Assembly: GCA_002104935.1 (NCBI GenBank)
Contig: MCGT01000047.1
Location: 82,681-146,680, forward strand
Length of the DNA stretch: 64,000 bases
Source: Hesseltinella vesiculosa
Taxonomy: Eukaryota; Mucoromycota; Mucoromycetes; Mucorales; Cunninghamellaceae
Direction of reading: 5' to 3'
Below are positions 46,776 to 58,293 of this stretch, one piece after another (the first letter of the stretch is position 1; the number at the start of each line of letters is the position of its first letter). Position numbers and translations under genes: made by a program. The notes beneath the pieces are model-generated. The model saw only the letters and a list, made by a program, of their open reading frames with translations, had not been told where the DNA came from and ran no database searches.

Positions 46776-47421
46776 ATCATGTAAAACTGAAACACCCAAT
46801 AAAAAAAAAAGCAAAAGAGGAATCAAAAAAAAAATAGGCAGAAGCGGAAGCCTTAAGTTTTTGAACTGTGCCGAGTTCCCGCCCCTCGCCGTCACCCCGC
46901 CTTTCATTCTCATTGTCGATAGACACCGTCCTACATCGTCGTTTACATTATTTTCTCTCCCTCAACGATTACCTTGGTGCATAGTTTTGTCCTGGTACAC
47001 CGAAAACCCCAATTGCGTCATTCGTGCCCCAGCCATTCCCCATCGGGTTATCTTTTTCCCCATGGCTGCGGACGTCCACCGTCGTTGACCCTCCCTATTT
47101 GTCGTACCGCAAAAGCTCAAGCGTGTGACCAAACGTGGGATGCCTTGATCCTCGAGAACGCTCGGCTGACCTAATGGACCCATCCATCGCACGGATTCGT
47201 TGTGCAACGTGAATGCGTGCGTCTTTAAAATTCTGCTTCATGACACGATCCAGAAAAGCGGAGCTTCAAGCCATCAAGATAACTCATCCATTTGTTGGCG
47301 CTGTGGACTTGCAGCTTCTTTTTTTTTCTTTATTTTAGCCATTCATTGCGATGTCAACGTAGCCGATATGAAAAAAGTCAACGGTGTCTAGCTCCTAATT
47401 GAAATGTGGTGGGACCCTAAG
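46776..47421. other. Spacer upstream of ABC copy B
   Basis: About 650 bp with the copy B promoter. Short frames on both strands show no domains. A/T runs lie at 46800-46810 and 46827-46835. Confidence 0.45.
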
Positions 47422-47949
47422 TTATACGACGTGAGAATGTTTGGCTACGCTAGTCGAGTCAACTCGGCTGGTGGTAGCTTGCCGAACGTTGTTGATCGCA
47501 ACATTCTGATTTCGATTATTGTTGAATAAAGCAAATTGATTATAAACAATATATGGTTCGCCTTTTTTGGCAGTATCATTCTGTTCTGGGACAGAACGCT
47601 TTGTGGAAGTAGTAGCCACTTGGCGGCTTTGGCTACGACTTACCAGTTGGGCTAGGCTTTCAGATTGGCTGTTCGATGCGGTAGCCACTTGGCTGGTTCG
47701 GCTTTGTTGGTGCGTTTGACTTTGAGTCGAGCTGGTTGAGTAAGCATTTGGCTTGTGTTGAGCGGTCGATCTGGTTGAGTAAGCACTTGGCTTGTGTTGA
47801 GCGGTCGATCTGGTTGAGTATGCATTTGGCTTTTTTTGAGCGGTGCCAGGGCTTGTAGCTGTGGCAGCGATTCTAGTTGTGGCACCGCTCCTGGTTGTGG
47901 CAGCGCTCATGGTTGTGGTAGTGCTCCTAGCTGGGGTAGTCTTGTTCAT
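47422..47949 (-). CDS. Small Ser/Thr/Gln-rich protein with a 13-residue tandem repeat
   Basis: Single exon of 175 aa from ATG 47949 to stop 47422. Composition is Ser, Thr, Gln, Ala and Asn rich. Three consecutive 13-residue repeats of the form AQHKPNAYSTRST (39 bp in DNA, 47734-47850) are followed by Gln-rich sequence and a C-terminal segment GEPYIVYNQFALFNNN. There is no signal peptide, transmembrane helix or known domain. The last 55 residues look more ordered and may be the conserved part. Function unknown; whether it is expressed is not shown by the sequence. Confidence 0.5.
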   Translation of the reverse strand: MNKTTPARSTTTTMSAATTRSGATTRIAATATSPGTAQKKPNAYSTRSTAQHKPSAYSTRSTAQHKPNAYSTSSTQSQTHQQSRTSQVATASNSQSESLAQLVSRSQSRQVATTSTKRSVPEQNDTAKKGEPYIVYNQFALFNNNRNQNVAINNVRQATTSRVDSTSVAKHSHVV

Positions 47950-48808
47950 GGTTTCAAGGGCAGGGTTGCTTGAATCCCGTAATAATAAAAAAAAGGTGTG
48001 GATGAAAGAGGAAAGCTGTGAAGAATCGTGGTTATGCTTTTATATTTTTTGGGGGCGAGCCATTTGACTCCTTTCTCAAAAAAAAAAAAAAAAAAGTTTG
48101 GGCTTGGTGGGCTTGTGCGCTGCTTTTGGCTCTGTTGAACATCGTATAACTGATCAAGCTGCCTCTGATCGGTAAGGTTTTTTTTTGGTATCCATTCTCT
48201 CGGTAACTACGTGATCCGCTGTGTAACAGACAGCATTCCCGAGTGCACCGTGGCTAATATATTTTTAGAATCAACAAAGAATTCCAGGCACTCGTTTGCA
48301 TGAAGGAAGAATATAAAGGCAAATGCATAGTGAGCTAATTGATGGAGGAGGGTCATCAAATCAAATACATGTCTGTTTGCCGTTAAAAACTGATGTCTTC
48401 CTTTCTACCTAACCGAAGGAACCTCATTCATACGTGCTGTTAAGAAAGGAAAGTCCGCCTGTAGTGAAACCGCGACAGAAGACAAACAAAAAAAGACAAG
48501 CTGTTGCCAAGAAACAAGGGAACGAATAATATGAATCTTACCACACTGATGCCAATGACATCACTTGTGTGCTACACTTGAAAATGAACTGGCAACAGTC
48601 AGAATTCACGGATATCAAGATTCCACGGGCCAAACATCGCCCAATAAAATGCCTCCGACGTCACCACCCCAATTGTAAAAAAAAAAAAAAAAAAAAAAAA
48701 AGAGAGAAATCGTTTTCGGTGCGTGCTTGCCAGCCTTCTTACTCTTCCCTCTGCTCTCTGAGAGAGTTGCGAATTTTAATCACGGTCATTTTTATCATTT
48801 TGAATCCG
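47950..48808. other. Spacer with no supported gene
   Basis: About 860 bp including the 5' flank of the repeat protein. A plus-strand frame at 48510-48690 (DANDITCVLHLKMNW, EFTDIKIPRAKHRP, CLRRHHPNCK) has a gene-like composition but no start or partner exons. It ends in a poly-A of about 24 bases at 48678-48701. Confidence 0.35.
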
Positions 48809-49560
48809 TGTGCAAAATTTGGAGTGAATCGGCAAGGATCAATTTTTCACTATGGTGTCTGATCAGATGGCCTGGGGGTCACCTGGTGAAAATGATCGAT
48901 TTTTTGCTTTTTTTAGCTGGGAAATCGGAGCCAAAACGAAAGGGATCAAATGCTGGCTGGGCAACCTCTGCCAATTGGCCTGGATTTTCCAGTATCATCA
49001 CCATTCATACATTTGCGCATTCGCTCAAGATTTCTCATCATTCTAATCAGTCAAAAGTGCTGTACAGCGTTAGTTTTTTTTTTTTTTTTTTCAAAATGAT
49101 GAAAAAAAATGGATTGCCACATTCAGTCTCCGCACAGACTTTTCGATTCCTAGCTGGTGCACAATGGGCACCAGCTTCTCCAAGGTAATCCAAAAACCCA
49201 AGTCCCGATTTGATGAAGAAGTGTTGTACCTTGTTCATGTTGCACTTGACGGTGGCAATCCAACTTGTACAAGAGGCTACCTACGTTCGCTTATTACAAA
49301 GCGTCCTACATGCATGGCCAGGAACCAAAAAGTATGTGCGGAGACTGAATGTGGCAATCCATTTTTTTCATCATTTTGAAAAAAAAAAAAAAAACTAACG
49401 CTGCACAGCACTTTTGTTTTGACTGATTAGATTGATGAGAAATCTTGAGCGAATGCGCAAATGTATGAAGGATGATGATACTGGAAAATCCAGGCCAATT
49501 GGCAGAGGTTGCCCACCAGCATTTGATCCCTTTCGTTTTGACTCCTCTGATTTCCCAGCC
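48809..49560. mobile_element. Foldback-type element with about 240-bp inverted arms
   Basis: Left arm about 48915-49155 and right arm about 49317-49560 are near-complementary, with a 160-bp loop. Matched landmarks, left to right: CTGGGAAATC, AAACGAAAGGGATCAAATGCTGG, GGGCAACCTCTGCCAATTGG, CTGGATTTTCCAGTATCATC, TTTGCGCATTCGCTCAAG, AAGTGCTG-ACAGCGTTAG, a T-run, ATGAAAAAAAATGGATTGCC and GTCTCCGCACA. The left flank 48809-48914 extends homology to the copy at 8.1-8.36 kb. No transposase is seen in the loop, so it is non-autonomous if mobile. No target-site duplication was clear. Confidence 0.65.
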
Positions 49561-49887
49561 AATAGAACAGTCATTTGCAGAGTGTTCAAAAGAAAAAAAC
49601 GTCACTGCTGTGATTCAATTCTGGTCAAGCGCTGGTGTTTTTTCTGAGAGCTTCCATTTTACAATTACCTCGACACAAAACCTTAGGGCAAGTTCTTCAT
49701 TCTCCTTTTTTTTTGTCGAAGAGTGAGGTTTGTTGATAAAAAAAAAAGTATCACTCACTCATTAGCACATCGCATAGCATATGTCATCATTCCTCTCTTT
49801 CCATTCATCTTAGAATGAAATCTCCGACTCGGACTTTCTGGTCACCCAAAAACAGGTTGGGAAGAAGCGAAAGGTTTTGGACAATCA

Positions 49888-50319
49888 ATGATTTATTTTT
49901 GGCACTGCTATGGACCAGTCATGCCCACAATGAATCGAGGCGAGAAGCTGTCCAAAAATGCAAATTTGGAGACTTGGAAAAATGTCTATATGTCATCTAC
50001 TCCTGCCCAGCCTTTTCTAGGTTGTCCGATTTTTTTTTCTGCAACCAAAAATGGCCATGGCGGAACACTAGTTTTACATCGCAACCATAGTTCACACATT
50101 CCACAGGATTTACCTCGACAAATTTGTAAGTTTTGCATATTTGCATATGCCGGTAAGGCCGACTTGACCGAATCAGTTACTAAATGGAGAATTGTATTCA
50201 ACCTGCCAGAAAAGGAAAAAAGACAAGCGTCTTTCAAATTTTTTATCGTGCAAAGAATGCCGATCGATGAACATCAACTGTTTTATTATGTGCGTGTCAT
50301 TTATTTACTTCAAGCGTAG
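49888..50319 (+). other. Unassigned 143-codon open frame
   Basis: ATG at 49888, stop at 50317-50319. The C-terminal half has CKFCIFAYAGKADLTESVTK and NLPEKEKRQASFKFFIVQR, which look ordered, with a CxxC pair. No family is recognised and no splice partners found. It lies 330 bp from the foldback element and could be a transposon-derived fragment or chance. Confidence 0.25.
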
Positions 50320-50863
50320 TTAAATAGGCCGTAAAAAAATGTAGGCAAAGAGTTGTGTAGAACAAAAAAAAAAACCACCCTTGTGAGCTGTGAGCTTGCG
50401 ACATCGTGGTGTGTTACGATAGTGGCCAGCCTGAGATCGCCAGACTCTTATTCCATCCTGAGACACTCGGGTCATTCTGGTTCCAGCAAAATAGGTAGTC
50501 CTGCCACCTAAAAAAAAATATATTACTGTAGTACACTTACTCATTGGCACATCTCACCCCTCATCAGTCATCTCAGACTGTTCACCTCTTATATTCCAAT
50601 CTCCGACGCCCCTCTCATTTCTAGAGGCGCGTGTGTACGGTAACTGTTCCTGTTGTCTTGCGTCGCTTTTCCAGAAGTAGCACTCCAGTTTCCAATCCGA
50701 ATAAAAAATAGGGAGGGTAGAATAAATACAAAGTACGAAAACAAAAGATTTTTTTACTGCCTGCATTTGAGCGGTTGGAGGTCGAAATCGGTGATTTCCT
50801 TTTTTGGGAGTCCACTGAAACACCAAAAAAGGAAAAAGGCTAGAATCGACCTATCAGGAGCAT

Positions 50864-50890
50864 TCGGCATTTCGGCGACCGAAATGCCGA
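50864..50890. repeat. Perfect 12-bp hairpin upstream of tRNA-Ile
   Basis: TCGGCATTTCGG (50864-50875) is followed by CGA and its exact reverse complement (50879-50890). The end lies 40 bases before the tRNA. On RNA it would form a 12-bp stem with a 3-nt loop. Role unknown. Confidence 0.7.
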
Positions 50891-50930
50891 AATCACAATG
50901 AGAATTGTCTTGTGGTTCCTTATTCCATCA

Positions 50931-51004
50931 GCCCGCTTAGCTCAGTTGGTTAGAGCGTGGTGCTAATAACGCCAAGGTCATAGGTTCGAAACCTATAGTG
51001 GGCA
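50931..51004 (+). tRNA. tRNA-Ile (anticodon AAU)
   Basis: A 74-nt intronless tRNA. Acceptor GCCCGCT (50931-50937) pairs with AGTGGGC (50997-51003) with one G-T pair, and the discriminator is A. The D arm is GCTCAGTTGGTTAGAGC; the anticodon arm has stem TGGTG/CGCCA with loop CTAATAA, giving anticodon AAT (inosine-modified in vivo to IAU). T arm: GGTTCGAAACC B-box. An internal A-box (TTAGCTCAGTTGG) is present. The oligo-T at 51005-51012 (TTCTTTTT) fits a Pol III terminator. Confidence 0.97.
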
Positions 51005-51006
51005 GT

Positions 51007-51012
51007 TCTTTT
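51007..51012 (+). terminator. Pol III terminator after tRNA-Ile
   Basis: The run CTTTTT starts three bases after the discriminator of tRNA-Ile, as expected for RNA polymerase III termination. Confidence 0.7.
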
Positions 51013-51557
51013 TGCCCTTTCTCAGGTTGAAAACCTGGGATTTTTTTTTTTCATGTGGTGCTGAACTTGTAGGTCTCATTTTTCTTGTTCCACAAGGGAG
51101 TAAACAACAAGTGATTCGAGAAGGTCATGAGCTGAATCACTTGGAAGGTTGGGAAGGTAAGATGAAACAGGGAAAGCTCGGCTGCATGCTGGCTCTGTTT
51201 TTTTTTTTCGCGGGGAGCCCCGTGCTGTACAAGGTACTGTAGACTCAGACCGCTTTATACTAAATTTAGAAATGTGCGGTTCCTTTTGATCGGCATGGTT
51301 GTTTGGCACAGACGGCGTCAAACCAACGGCTTGGCGCGAACGTCCGGTTATGTCGTTCTCCTAGGAACCAGAAGTTTGATACGCATAGTCGCTTGAAGGG
51401 AGCTGGGCGTCGATTAGCTTGGGGAGGGGTACTTTACTTTTATTTTGGGAGCAAGCAATGATCAAGCGATAAAAAAAAGAGAAAGGAGAGGAGGGGGGGA
51501 ATGAAGTGGTGATTTGTCTGGCTCATTTTTTATCATGGGAGTAAAAAAAAAAAATAA
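51013..51557. other. Spacer between tRNA and velvet gene
   Basis: About 545 bp with no gene. It includes the 3' flank of the velvet-factor gene (minus) and several A/T runs near 51043-51052, 51200-51209 and 51545-51556. Confidence 0.45.
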
Positions 51558-53204
51558 TCAGGGATGTGTTGTGGGAGGCATGGGCGAGGAAGATGATGAC
51601 GGGGTGAAGTGAAGGAGAGCATGTTGTGGAGGGTTGGGGTGGGGGAGGTCGCGAGGATACTGTGTGGTTGGGTGCAGCAATGGAGGATGCGAATATGGAT
51701 CATGAGAGAGCTGTGATGGTGGGGGTAAATACTGTCTCACTTGTGCAGGTGATGGTGATACCGGCTCTGAGTATGGTGCATGGAAACGAGGTCGGACTAG
51801 GGCAAAGGAAAAGGAAGGTGGTTCATTTATCTTTCCTGGGTACATGCGTCACTTACCAGGGCTGTACTGATGATAGTCGTGGTGATCTAAAGGGTGCCAT
51901 TCTTGTCGTCTAGAGTCTGCTGGCCATCCCATCTGCATGTCGGTTGGAGGAAGGTAGGGTGTGGAGGTGGAGAAAGTAGATGATGAGCTGGGTCTAGCGA
52001 AAATAAAAATGAGTTCGTTCGCTTTGTTTCTATTCCAAAGGGTTACATGTCAGTCCTTGTCGAGAGGATCAAAGGGGAAGCCGAGGGAATGACAGGGACA
52101 AGGGAGTCGTCAGGCCGGCGACGCTTTTCGCTTGCTTCAGGTTGTGATTCCTGTCGTTTGGAGGCTCTACGGCGCTGGCGTAGTTCTTTTCGGATACGGA
52201 TCTTCAAACCCTGATCGGCAAATGTTCGTGATAGCAAAGTGGATTCTTCCATGCCCGGGAATCTGTGATGACAAAAAGACAAAGTGTGTGAGTGACACAC
52301 CAGCGGCACCTTTTGGATTTACTTTTTTGCTGAGTAAACCACAAATTGATCCGAGACGATTGATTTGCAATGATACACTTCTTTGCTGTGGGATGGAAAA
52401 AGAACAAGAAAGGTAAGTGACGCGTCCTTGGAGTTTTCCCTCGCTTACCCAATGATTTCAAACAAGCTAAGTTTCAAGCGGTAACGGCCTTCTATCCGAA
52501 CGGAAAGATCAGGGAATACAAAAAAGCCAGCATCTGTATTGTCTGTGTCTTTGAGATGGTATAGGGACGAAACCACCGAGCCAGTGGTGCTTCTAGTCTT
52601 GCCGTCACGCAACAGGTGTACTTCCTCATCAAAGTCAGAGGCCATTAATGAAGCATACATGAAATAATAGGGGTTTTGCAGAAATGACCTAGTAAAATAA
52701 ACCAGATTTAGCCACGTTGCTTTTCGCTCTAAAGCCCTCTGCATAAAACTTACTTTGCTTCCATTACAGGCAACGATGAATCAATCACTTGCAACTGAAC
52801 AATGGCTTAAAAAAAAAAACCGGGGGAGTTTAGGTCATACATAGGAGCAAAGCCCAAAAAAAAAAAAAAAAAAAAAAAAAAACAAAGAGCTAGAATTGCT
52901 TACGAGGAGGATCAATGGGTCGACGATCGGCTGATGGACAAAAATAAAAGGAGGTAAGCGCGCCATTTGGCATCATGTAACAAGGAGTGCTGCTTTACCT
53001 TTTTCACCAATGCCACACATACGAGACTGTTTGGGTTGTTGACGCAGGGCTAGTATGAAATCACTGTCAAAAAAGGTCTATTAAGAATCCAGCAGAAAGC
53101 GATCTAGTATTCACGATCGCAATAAAAGTACAGGCTTACATTTGATCTCTGTTTTTACGACGTTGATTAACAGTGGCAAATTGGTAAGACAATGGATCGT
53201 TCAT
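51558..53204 (-). CDS. Velvet-domain transcriptional regulator
   Basis: Fungal velvet factors (VeA, VelB, VosA, VelC) bind DNA through a Rel-like fold and coordinate development and secondary metabolism. Eight exons from ATG 53204 (MNDPLSYQFATVNQRR) to stop 51558. Hallmarks: SRMCGIGEK-ADRRPIDPPPIVQLQV (assembled over three exons), SFLQNPYYFMYASLM, SVVSSLYHLKDTDN, FFVFPDLSVRIEGRYRLKLSLFEI, and FADQGLKIRIRKE followed by an Arg-rich RQRRRASKR tail. The C-terminus is Pro/Ser/His-rich with repeated PPPSQ/HPP. Which class it belongs to cannot be fixed by eye; VosA/VelC-like is my guess because the domain begins almost at the N-terminus. Confidence 0.92.
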
Positions 53205-53818
53205 AGTTCAGTTGTTGATTCTTGGGCGAGGCAGGAGGAATAGACTAATTTTTTTTTTGAATGCAAGATGTTTCAAAGATGTTACAAGAATGAGAAGGAT
53301 GGAAAGTAGTGTATCGGACAATCTGGATAGGAAGAGAAGGGTGACCAAGATTGTAGGGTGGTTCCAAAAGTCAGGTACAAAAAAGAAGAAAAAATAAATG
53401 TCAGAATGGAAGAAAAAAGAATACGGAGAGGGAATAGGGGGTAAGGAAAATGAAGAAAAACAACCGAAAAGGCGTGTTAATATTAAAAGGGAGAAAGATC
53501 AATCAACACAAATGGCAGTTTGTAAATCCAATATTATCAGAACAAGGTCAAACCAATGTTGATGGTACGAAAAACAGAAAAAAAACAACAACAAAAAGTA
53601 GATCAAACAACGTGAGAGAAGAGAGAAAAAAAAGGTTTTTTTTGCGACTGGTGCACGTTTGGAAAAAGCGGAGAAAAATGGCTCAGGGAATGCGCCAATC
53701 AGGCAACGTGCCTTTTGTATCAAAAATGGGAAATTTTTTTTTTTTTTTAATGAAGCGGTTCAGATGAGGGAATCCAGAAAATAAAGCAAAAGTATTTATT
53801 TCGAAAGCGTGTGTGAGC
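53205..53818. other. Spacer with homopolymers
   Basis: About 610 bp. Lys-rich plus-strand frames (53450-53767) reflect A-rich sequence rather than a gene. It is the velvet promoter and the RasGEF 3' flank. Confidence 0.5.
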
Positions 53819-56800
53819 TTACAAGCCTGATTCTCTAAGGCGACGCGCAATTGTATCATCGGTTCTTTCCCTGGAGGTGACAAATGAAAAAAGAATAAAA
53901 GTCAGCAACTGAAAAGGGAAGCTTTCTGATTTAAAGTTTCTTACCTTGGTTCCACAGCCAGACTGAGATTGTAGAGGGTTTCTTCGTCACGGCTTGACTG
54001 TAAATGAGTTTTGATGAATTCTTGGATGGATCCCACGGGTTGCAGGATATAGGGCGTGGATTGGTACTGCTGCAGTTCCTGGATGACTTCGCCGGTTTTC
54101 ATCCGTTTGGCAAAGTTGATGAGGTTGTTGGTCTTTTTTAAATAGTTGCTGTTGCCGTCTTCCACAAACGTCAAATCTTGCAGGTAGATGCCCAAAAATG
54201 GAATGCACGGTGGGTTGACCTTGTGGATGATTTCTCGGTATTCATTAAAGTTACGGTTGGCGCCCATCAGGTGGCGGATGCCTGCCAAGGTAGAGTTGGT
54301 TTTGGCACTCATGGTCTAGAAAACATAGAATGAGATGCGGTTGTTCCTCTCGATTGTGTACTCACCTCCCATGTGCGTTTTAATCGTCCCACAGAACTAT
54401 TGTCAAATGCAGATAAAATGGCCATGCAGGTATTGAAATTGTGTAACAAGCGGCATTTCTAAAAAAAAAAAAATGAGGGGGCTCCACTTGATTAAAAAAA
54501 AAAAGAGTTGTTACCTCGGCCACCATGATCCATTGCTTTAGAATGATCGAGCGCTTCTTGATTTCTTCTTTGCTGAGAATCGAGTCAGTGACCCAGGCGG
54601 TGACTTGATTGGAGTATTCGATGGAGGCTTTGATGTTGGCAGCCACGTGTTGGGAGTCAGCCTTTCCCCAGTTCTTGTCCAGACATTCCACAGGCTTGAT
54701 GCAGCTGTACAGTTTGAAATCCATGATGGTCAGCTGGCGAGCCAGTTCCAAAGGATCGATTTCCAAAAAGCGCAAGCGTTTGGTGTTTTTGGGAATGATG
54801 GGAGGTGGCATATCGTCGGTACGAACGTTCAGCTTCATCTTGCGCAGCTGGCTTGGATCGTCAGATTCCATGCGTTTGGTGATGGCCTTGCTCAGCTGTT
54901 CCGCACCAAACTGCATGGACTCGCGCACCACCTTTTCACAAAAGTCTAATAGACGGGACAGCATCATGCGATCTTCTTCTTCAATATAATACATATCCAG
55001 CCATGATTTGATCACGTTGAACACACTGGAGGAAAGGGAGGTTAGATCAAGGTCTGGCCCGCTTCTCTTTTTTACCGTAGCCGGACGAGCTTGAGTTTCT
55101 TTTCTTGCCAAATCTCTAATTCATCATTGGTCAGGCCAGCAGGGGGTGGTAAGGTGTAGCGAGCAAACAAGGCATCAAACAGTTGTTCATTGCTGCAAAA
55201 GGATCGATAGGTGAGCAAGAAGGTGGTGTTGAATTTGGAGTCTATGAGAAGAAGAAGAAGAAAAAAAAAAAAAGGTTAGTCGACCAGATGCGATCTCACC
55301 TTTTTTTTTTTTTTTTTTTTTTTACCAAGCTGGTCATGTTGGGTGAGACGTTGGACAAGAGCATTAATGGTGCCACCACGGACATTGCCTTCCATGTTGA
55401 AGATGATGTCGCTGGGGCTGTAGTCGGTGGCGAGAAAGTCGAGTTTGTCATTGGTGGCCATGGTGGAGGCGGTCGAGGCCATGTCGTTGACGGTGGAGGA
55501 TTGGGAAGCGACCATGACTGTCTGACGTTTGTGGAGCGTATCTTCTCCAAAGAACTTGGCCAGCTTGTCCTTGGGAGTGCGAGGGAGAGTGGTAGAAGAG
55601 AGGTCGCCGGCGATCATGTTGCTGCTATTGCTGGTGGTGGTGTTGATTTGGTGGTTGTGCAAGGAAGAGTACATCGAGTCGGCGTCCATGTCATCGATGG
55701 AAGCGGAGTAGCTAGAGGTGTGGTGGTAGTAGGAGGAGGAGGAGGAGGACGGAGGGTATTTTGTGGAGGAGGGCGGGCTGTTGTAGGTGAAGCCGGATTC
55801 TCGGGTGGGCGGGCGTTGCTGGGTGGGTGACACTACAGAAGAGGCGACGGAGGTGTTGCTTGGTCGAGCTTGGTGGTGAGAGTGAGACACATGGGTAGGA
55901 GGAGGCGATGGGGCGCGAGGGACGGCAGGAGGCAAGGGAGGCGTGGAGGCATGAATGGTGTGGGTGTGCGAGGCGACATGAGACGAGGCATTAGACGGAG
56001 GCAAGGTGTGGTTGATGGCGTGTCCAGGGTGCAGGCCATGGTCCATGATGTCGTCATCACCATAGATGGCATCGAGGATATCGCGGTCGTCGTCGTCTTC
56101 GACAGGTGGGTCTCGGGAGGCTGGCGTAGGTGGGGTGCGCCGACCGGGGCGGGCCAGGTCACTGCAGATGGCCTGGATGTTTTTTTCCACATCGTAGATG
56201 CAGTTCTCGAGTTGGCGGTAGGTGGATTTGATGGTGGCCAGAGGCAGGTTTGGGTTGGTGATGGTTTGGGAGGAAATGAAGAGCAGGCCCATGGCGTTGT
56301 AGATGGACTGGCGAGGTGCATAGGAGCGGGACTTGCTGGAGGGACGATGGGGTGAGTCATCGACGGCTTGTAAGAATTGGCTGGCGTTGTTGCTGAGGTT
56401 GCGGAATTGGGCGACCAGGAGGGGTGCGGTGGTTTTGACCTTGTCAGGCACAGCCGAGGCATCGTTCAGGCCAGAGAAGGCTTCGTGGGCGCTCTCCATG
56501 TAGGCCGTCATCGCTCCACGCACGTTGTCGGCCAGGATGAGCAAGGTGGTGGAGGTGTCGGGTTGGTTGGTGAATTCATGACCCGGGGTGGTGATGCGCC
56601 ATCGGTGGGAGGCATTGGGTTGGGGGTGGAGTTGCAAGGTAGGTTGGTCTTCAAAGATTTCCAGCCGCATGTCTTGGGCTTGGGATAAAAAGTTGCGGAC
56701 AAAGACCAAGAGCTGATCGGCGTCGGCTTGGAGCTTGTGTAGGGCATCGTCTTGAGGCCAGGTCCCAGAGACGGCTTTGGTGGAAAGAACCGTCTTGGCC

Positions 56801-58293
56801 AGAGCTGCCAGCAGGCTGCGATGGTACGTACGCAAAGTCTTGTTGGCCTTGAGATGAGGCGAGCTTTCCTTGTCGATGGTGTTGCTGACGTACAGCATCA
56901 GGCGGACGCGATGCACCACCACCACCACTTTTTCCCGCAGTGCTGGTAATTGCGCGAGCTTGATGGTGTTTTTAAGATCATGAATGGCATGGGCGATCAG
57001 TGATGAGAGGGTGGACCAGGTTAAGGGTTGGGGGCCCTGGGCTGTGTTGGCTGGGTCCATACTAGAACGTGGTTGTGTAGGTGTTGTTGAAAGCTTTGGA
57101 AAAGAAAGAAAGCGTTCAATAAAAATCATCCACACTGATTTTTTTTCCAGCCCTTACCAGTTGACCCGTCTGCAGGTCGACATTGTCCAGGGTCCAAGTG
57201 GATTCATCGGTCAATAGATTACAATAATAAATACGGCCTTTGGTGTCTACTTTTTTTGTCCAATTGGGGGGTAAAGGAGGGTCGTTGGAAGGGGAGGGAG
57301 GGGTGGAAGATGCGTGTTGATAGGCTGGTGACTGAGGGAAGGTTTCGGTGGGCATGGGTGACATGATTTGGTGGTTAGCCGTTGGTGAGGCGAGCGACGG
57401 TGGTAACTCGGCGTCGGGAGGTAGCGAATAGCGCATTTCTTTGGTGACAACGTTATAATAATACACTTCGGAACCATCTTCAGTCGTTTGCAAGATCCAG
57501 TTGGAATGGCCGGTGCCTTGTCGAAAAAGGTCGTCTTGTCGATGTACCATGTCGTCCGTTGTCGTCGTCAGATTCAAACTTAATCGAAATGGTTCCTGAT
57601 CTACAGCAGTGTCGGTCTAAATAGGCAAACCAAGGCAAAAAAAAAAAAAAAGAAAAGAGAGAGGGTGCAAAGAGATGATAAGATGGTAAGATAAAAAGGA
57701 AGCAAGGTACAAATGAGGGGAGGGACAAAAAAAAAAAGGGAACAGCACCAAACCATCATAAAAAAGGTTTTTAAAAAAGGGAGAAAAGGAGAAATGAGTT
57801 GAACCTTCTTTGGGGTGTCAGCCTTTCCTTACGTGAGATGGTTGTGGTTCAGGATGTGGTGACAGGCTGCGCAGAGGTAAATCGGTGGGGACTTGTTGTA
57901 CATAATTACTAGGGAACCAGCCACGTCGACCGTTACACCTAATGTTCAAAAAAAGGTAAAATCTTAGCACCTATTCCAAAACGCCTATGGAGAATCAAGG
58001 AAAAAAAAAGCAGGGTTGCAAAGAAAAAAAAAGGGATTTTGCACGCTATCCAAGGGTGCTACATAAACGATGCTGTCTCTCTCTCACTTTAGTCCCTCTT
58101 TCTTCTTCCATCCTCTTTTTTTTTTTTTTTTTTTTTTTTTGTCTTACCAGCCGTCCCACCAACCAGACTCGAGTTTAGCAAGCACTTGGATCACCTCCCC
58201 TTGTTGAAAACATAGCGAAGCGGGATCTTGGGAAGTGTAGTCATACAGGGCCTCCACAGTGCTGATGGGTGCATGATCAGGTTCGTTGTTCAT
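53819..58293 (-). CDS. CDC25: SH3-WW Ras guanine nucleotide exchange factor (CDC25-type)
   Basis: Activates Ras by GDP/GTP exchange, upstream of cAMP-PKA signalling. ATG 58293 (MNNEPDHAP) through about eight exons to stop 53819. Domains: SH3 (ALYDYTSQDPASLCFQ, GRRGWFPSNYV); WW-like 1 (NWILQTTEDGSEVYYYN, second Trp replaced by Tyr) and WW2 (LPPNWTKKVDTKGRIYYCN, STW); a long helical then Pro/Ser-rich region (57135-55330); RasGEF N-terminal domain (ALFARYTLPPPAG-type, FVKKRSGPDLD region) and catalytic CDC25 domain (LDPLELARQLTIMDFKLY, HVAANIKASIEYSNQV, NSTLAGIRHLMG, VNPPCIPFLGIYLQDLTFVED, LINFAKRMKTGEVI). It ends with RRLRESGL. All core catalytic blocks are present. Confidence 0.9.
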
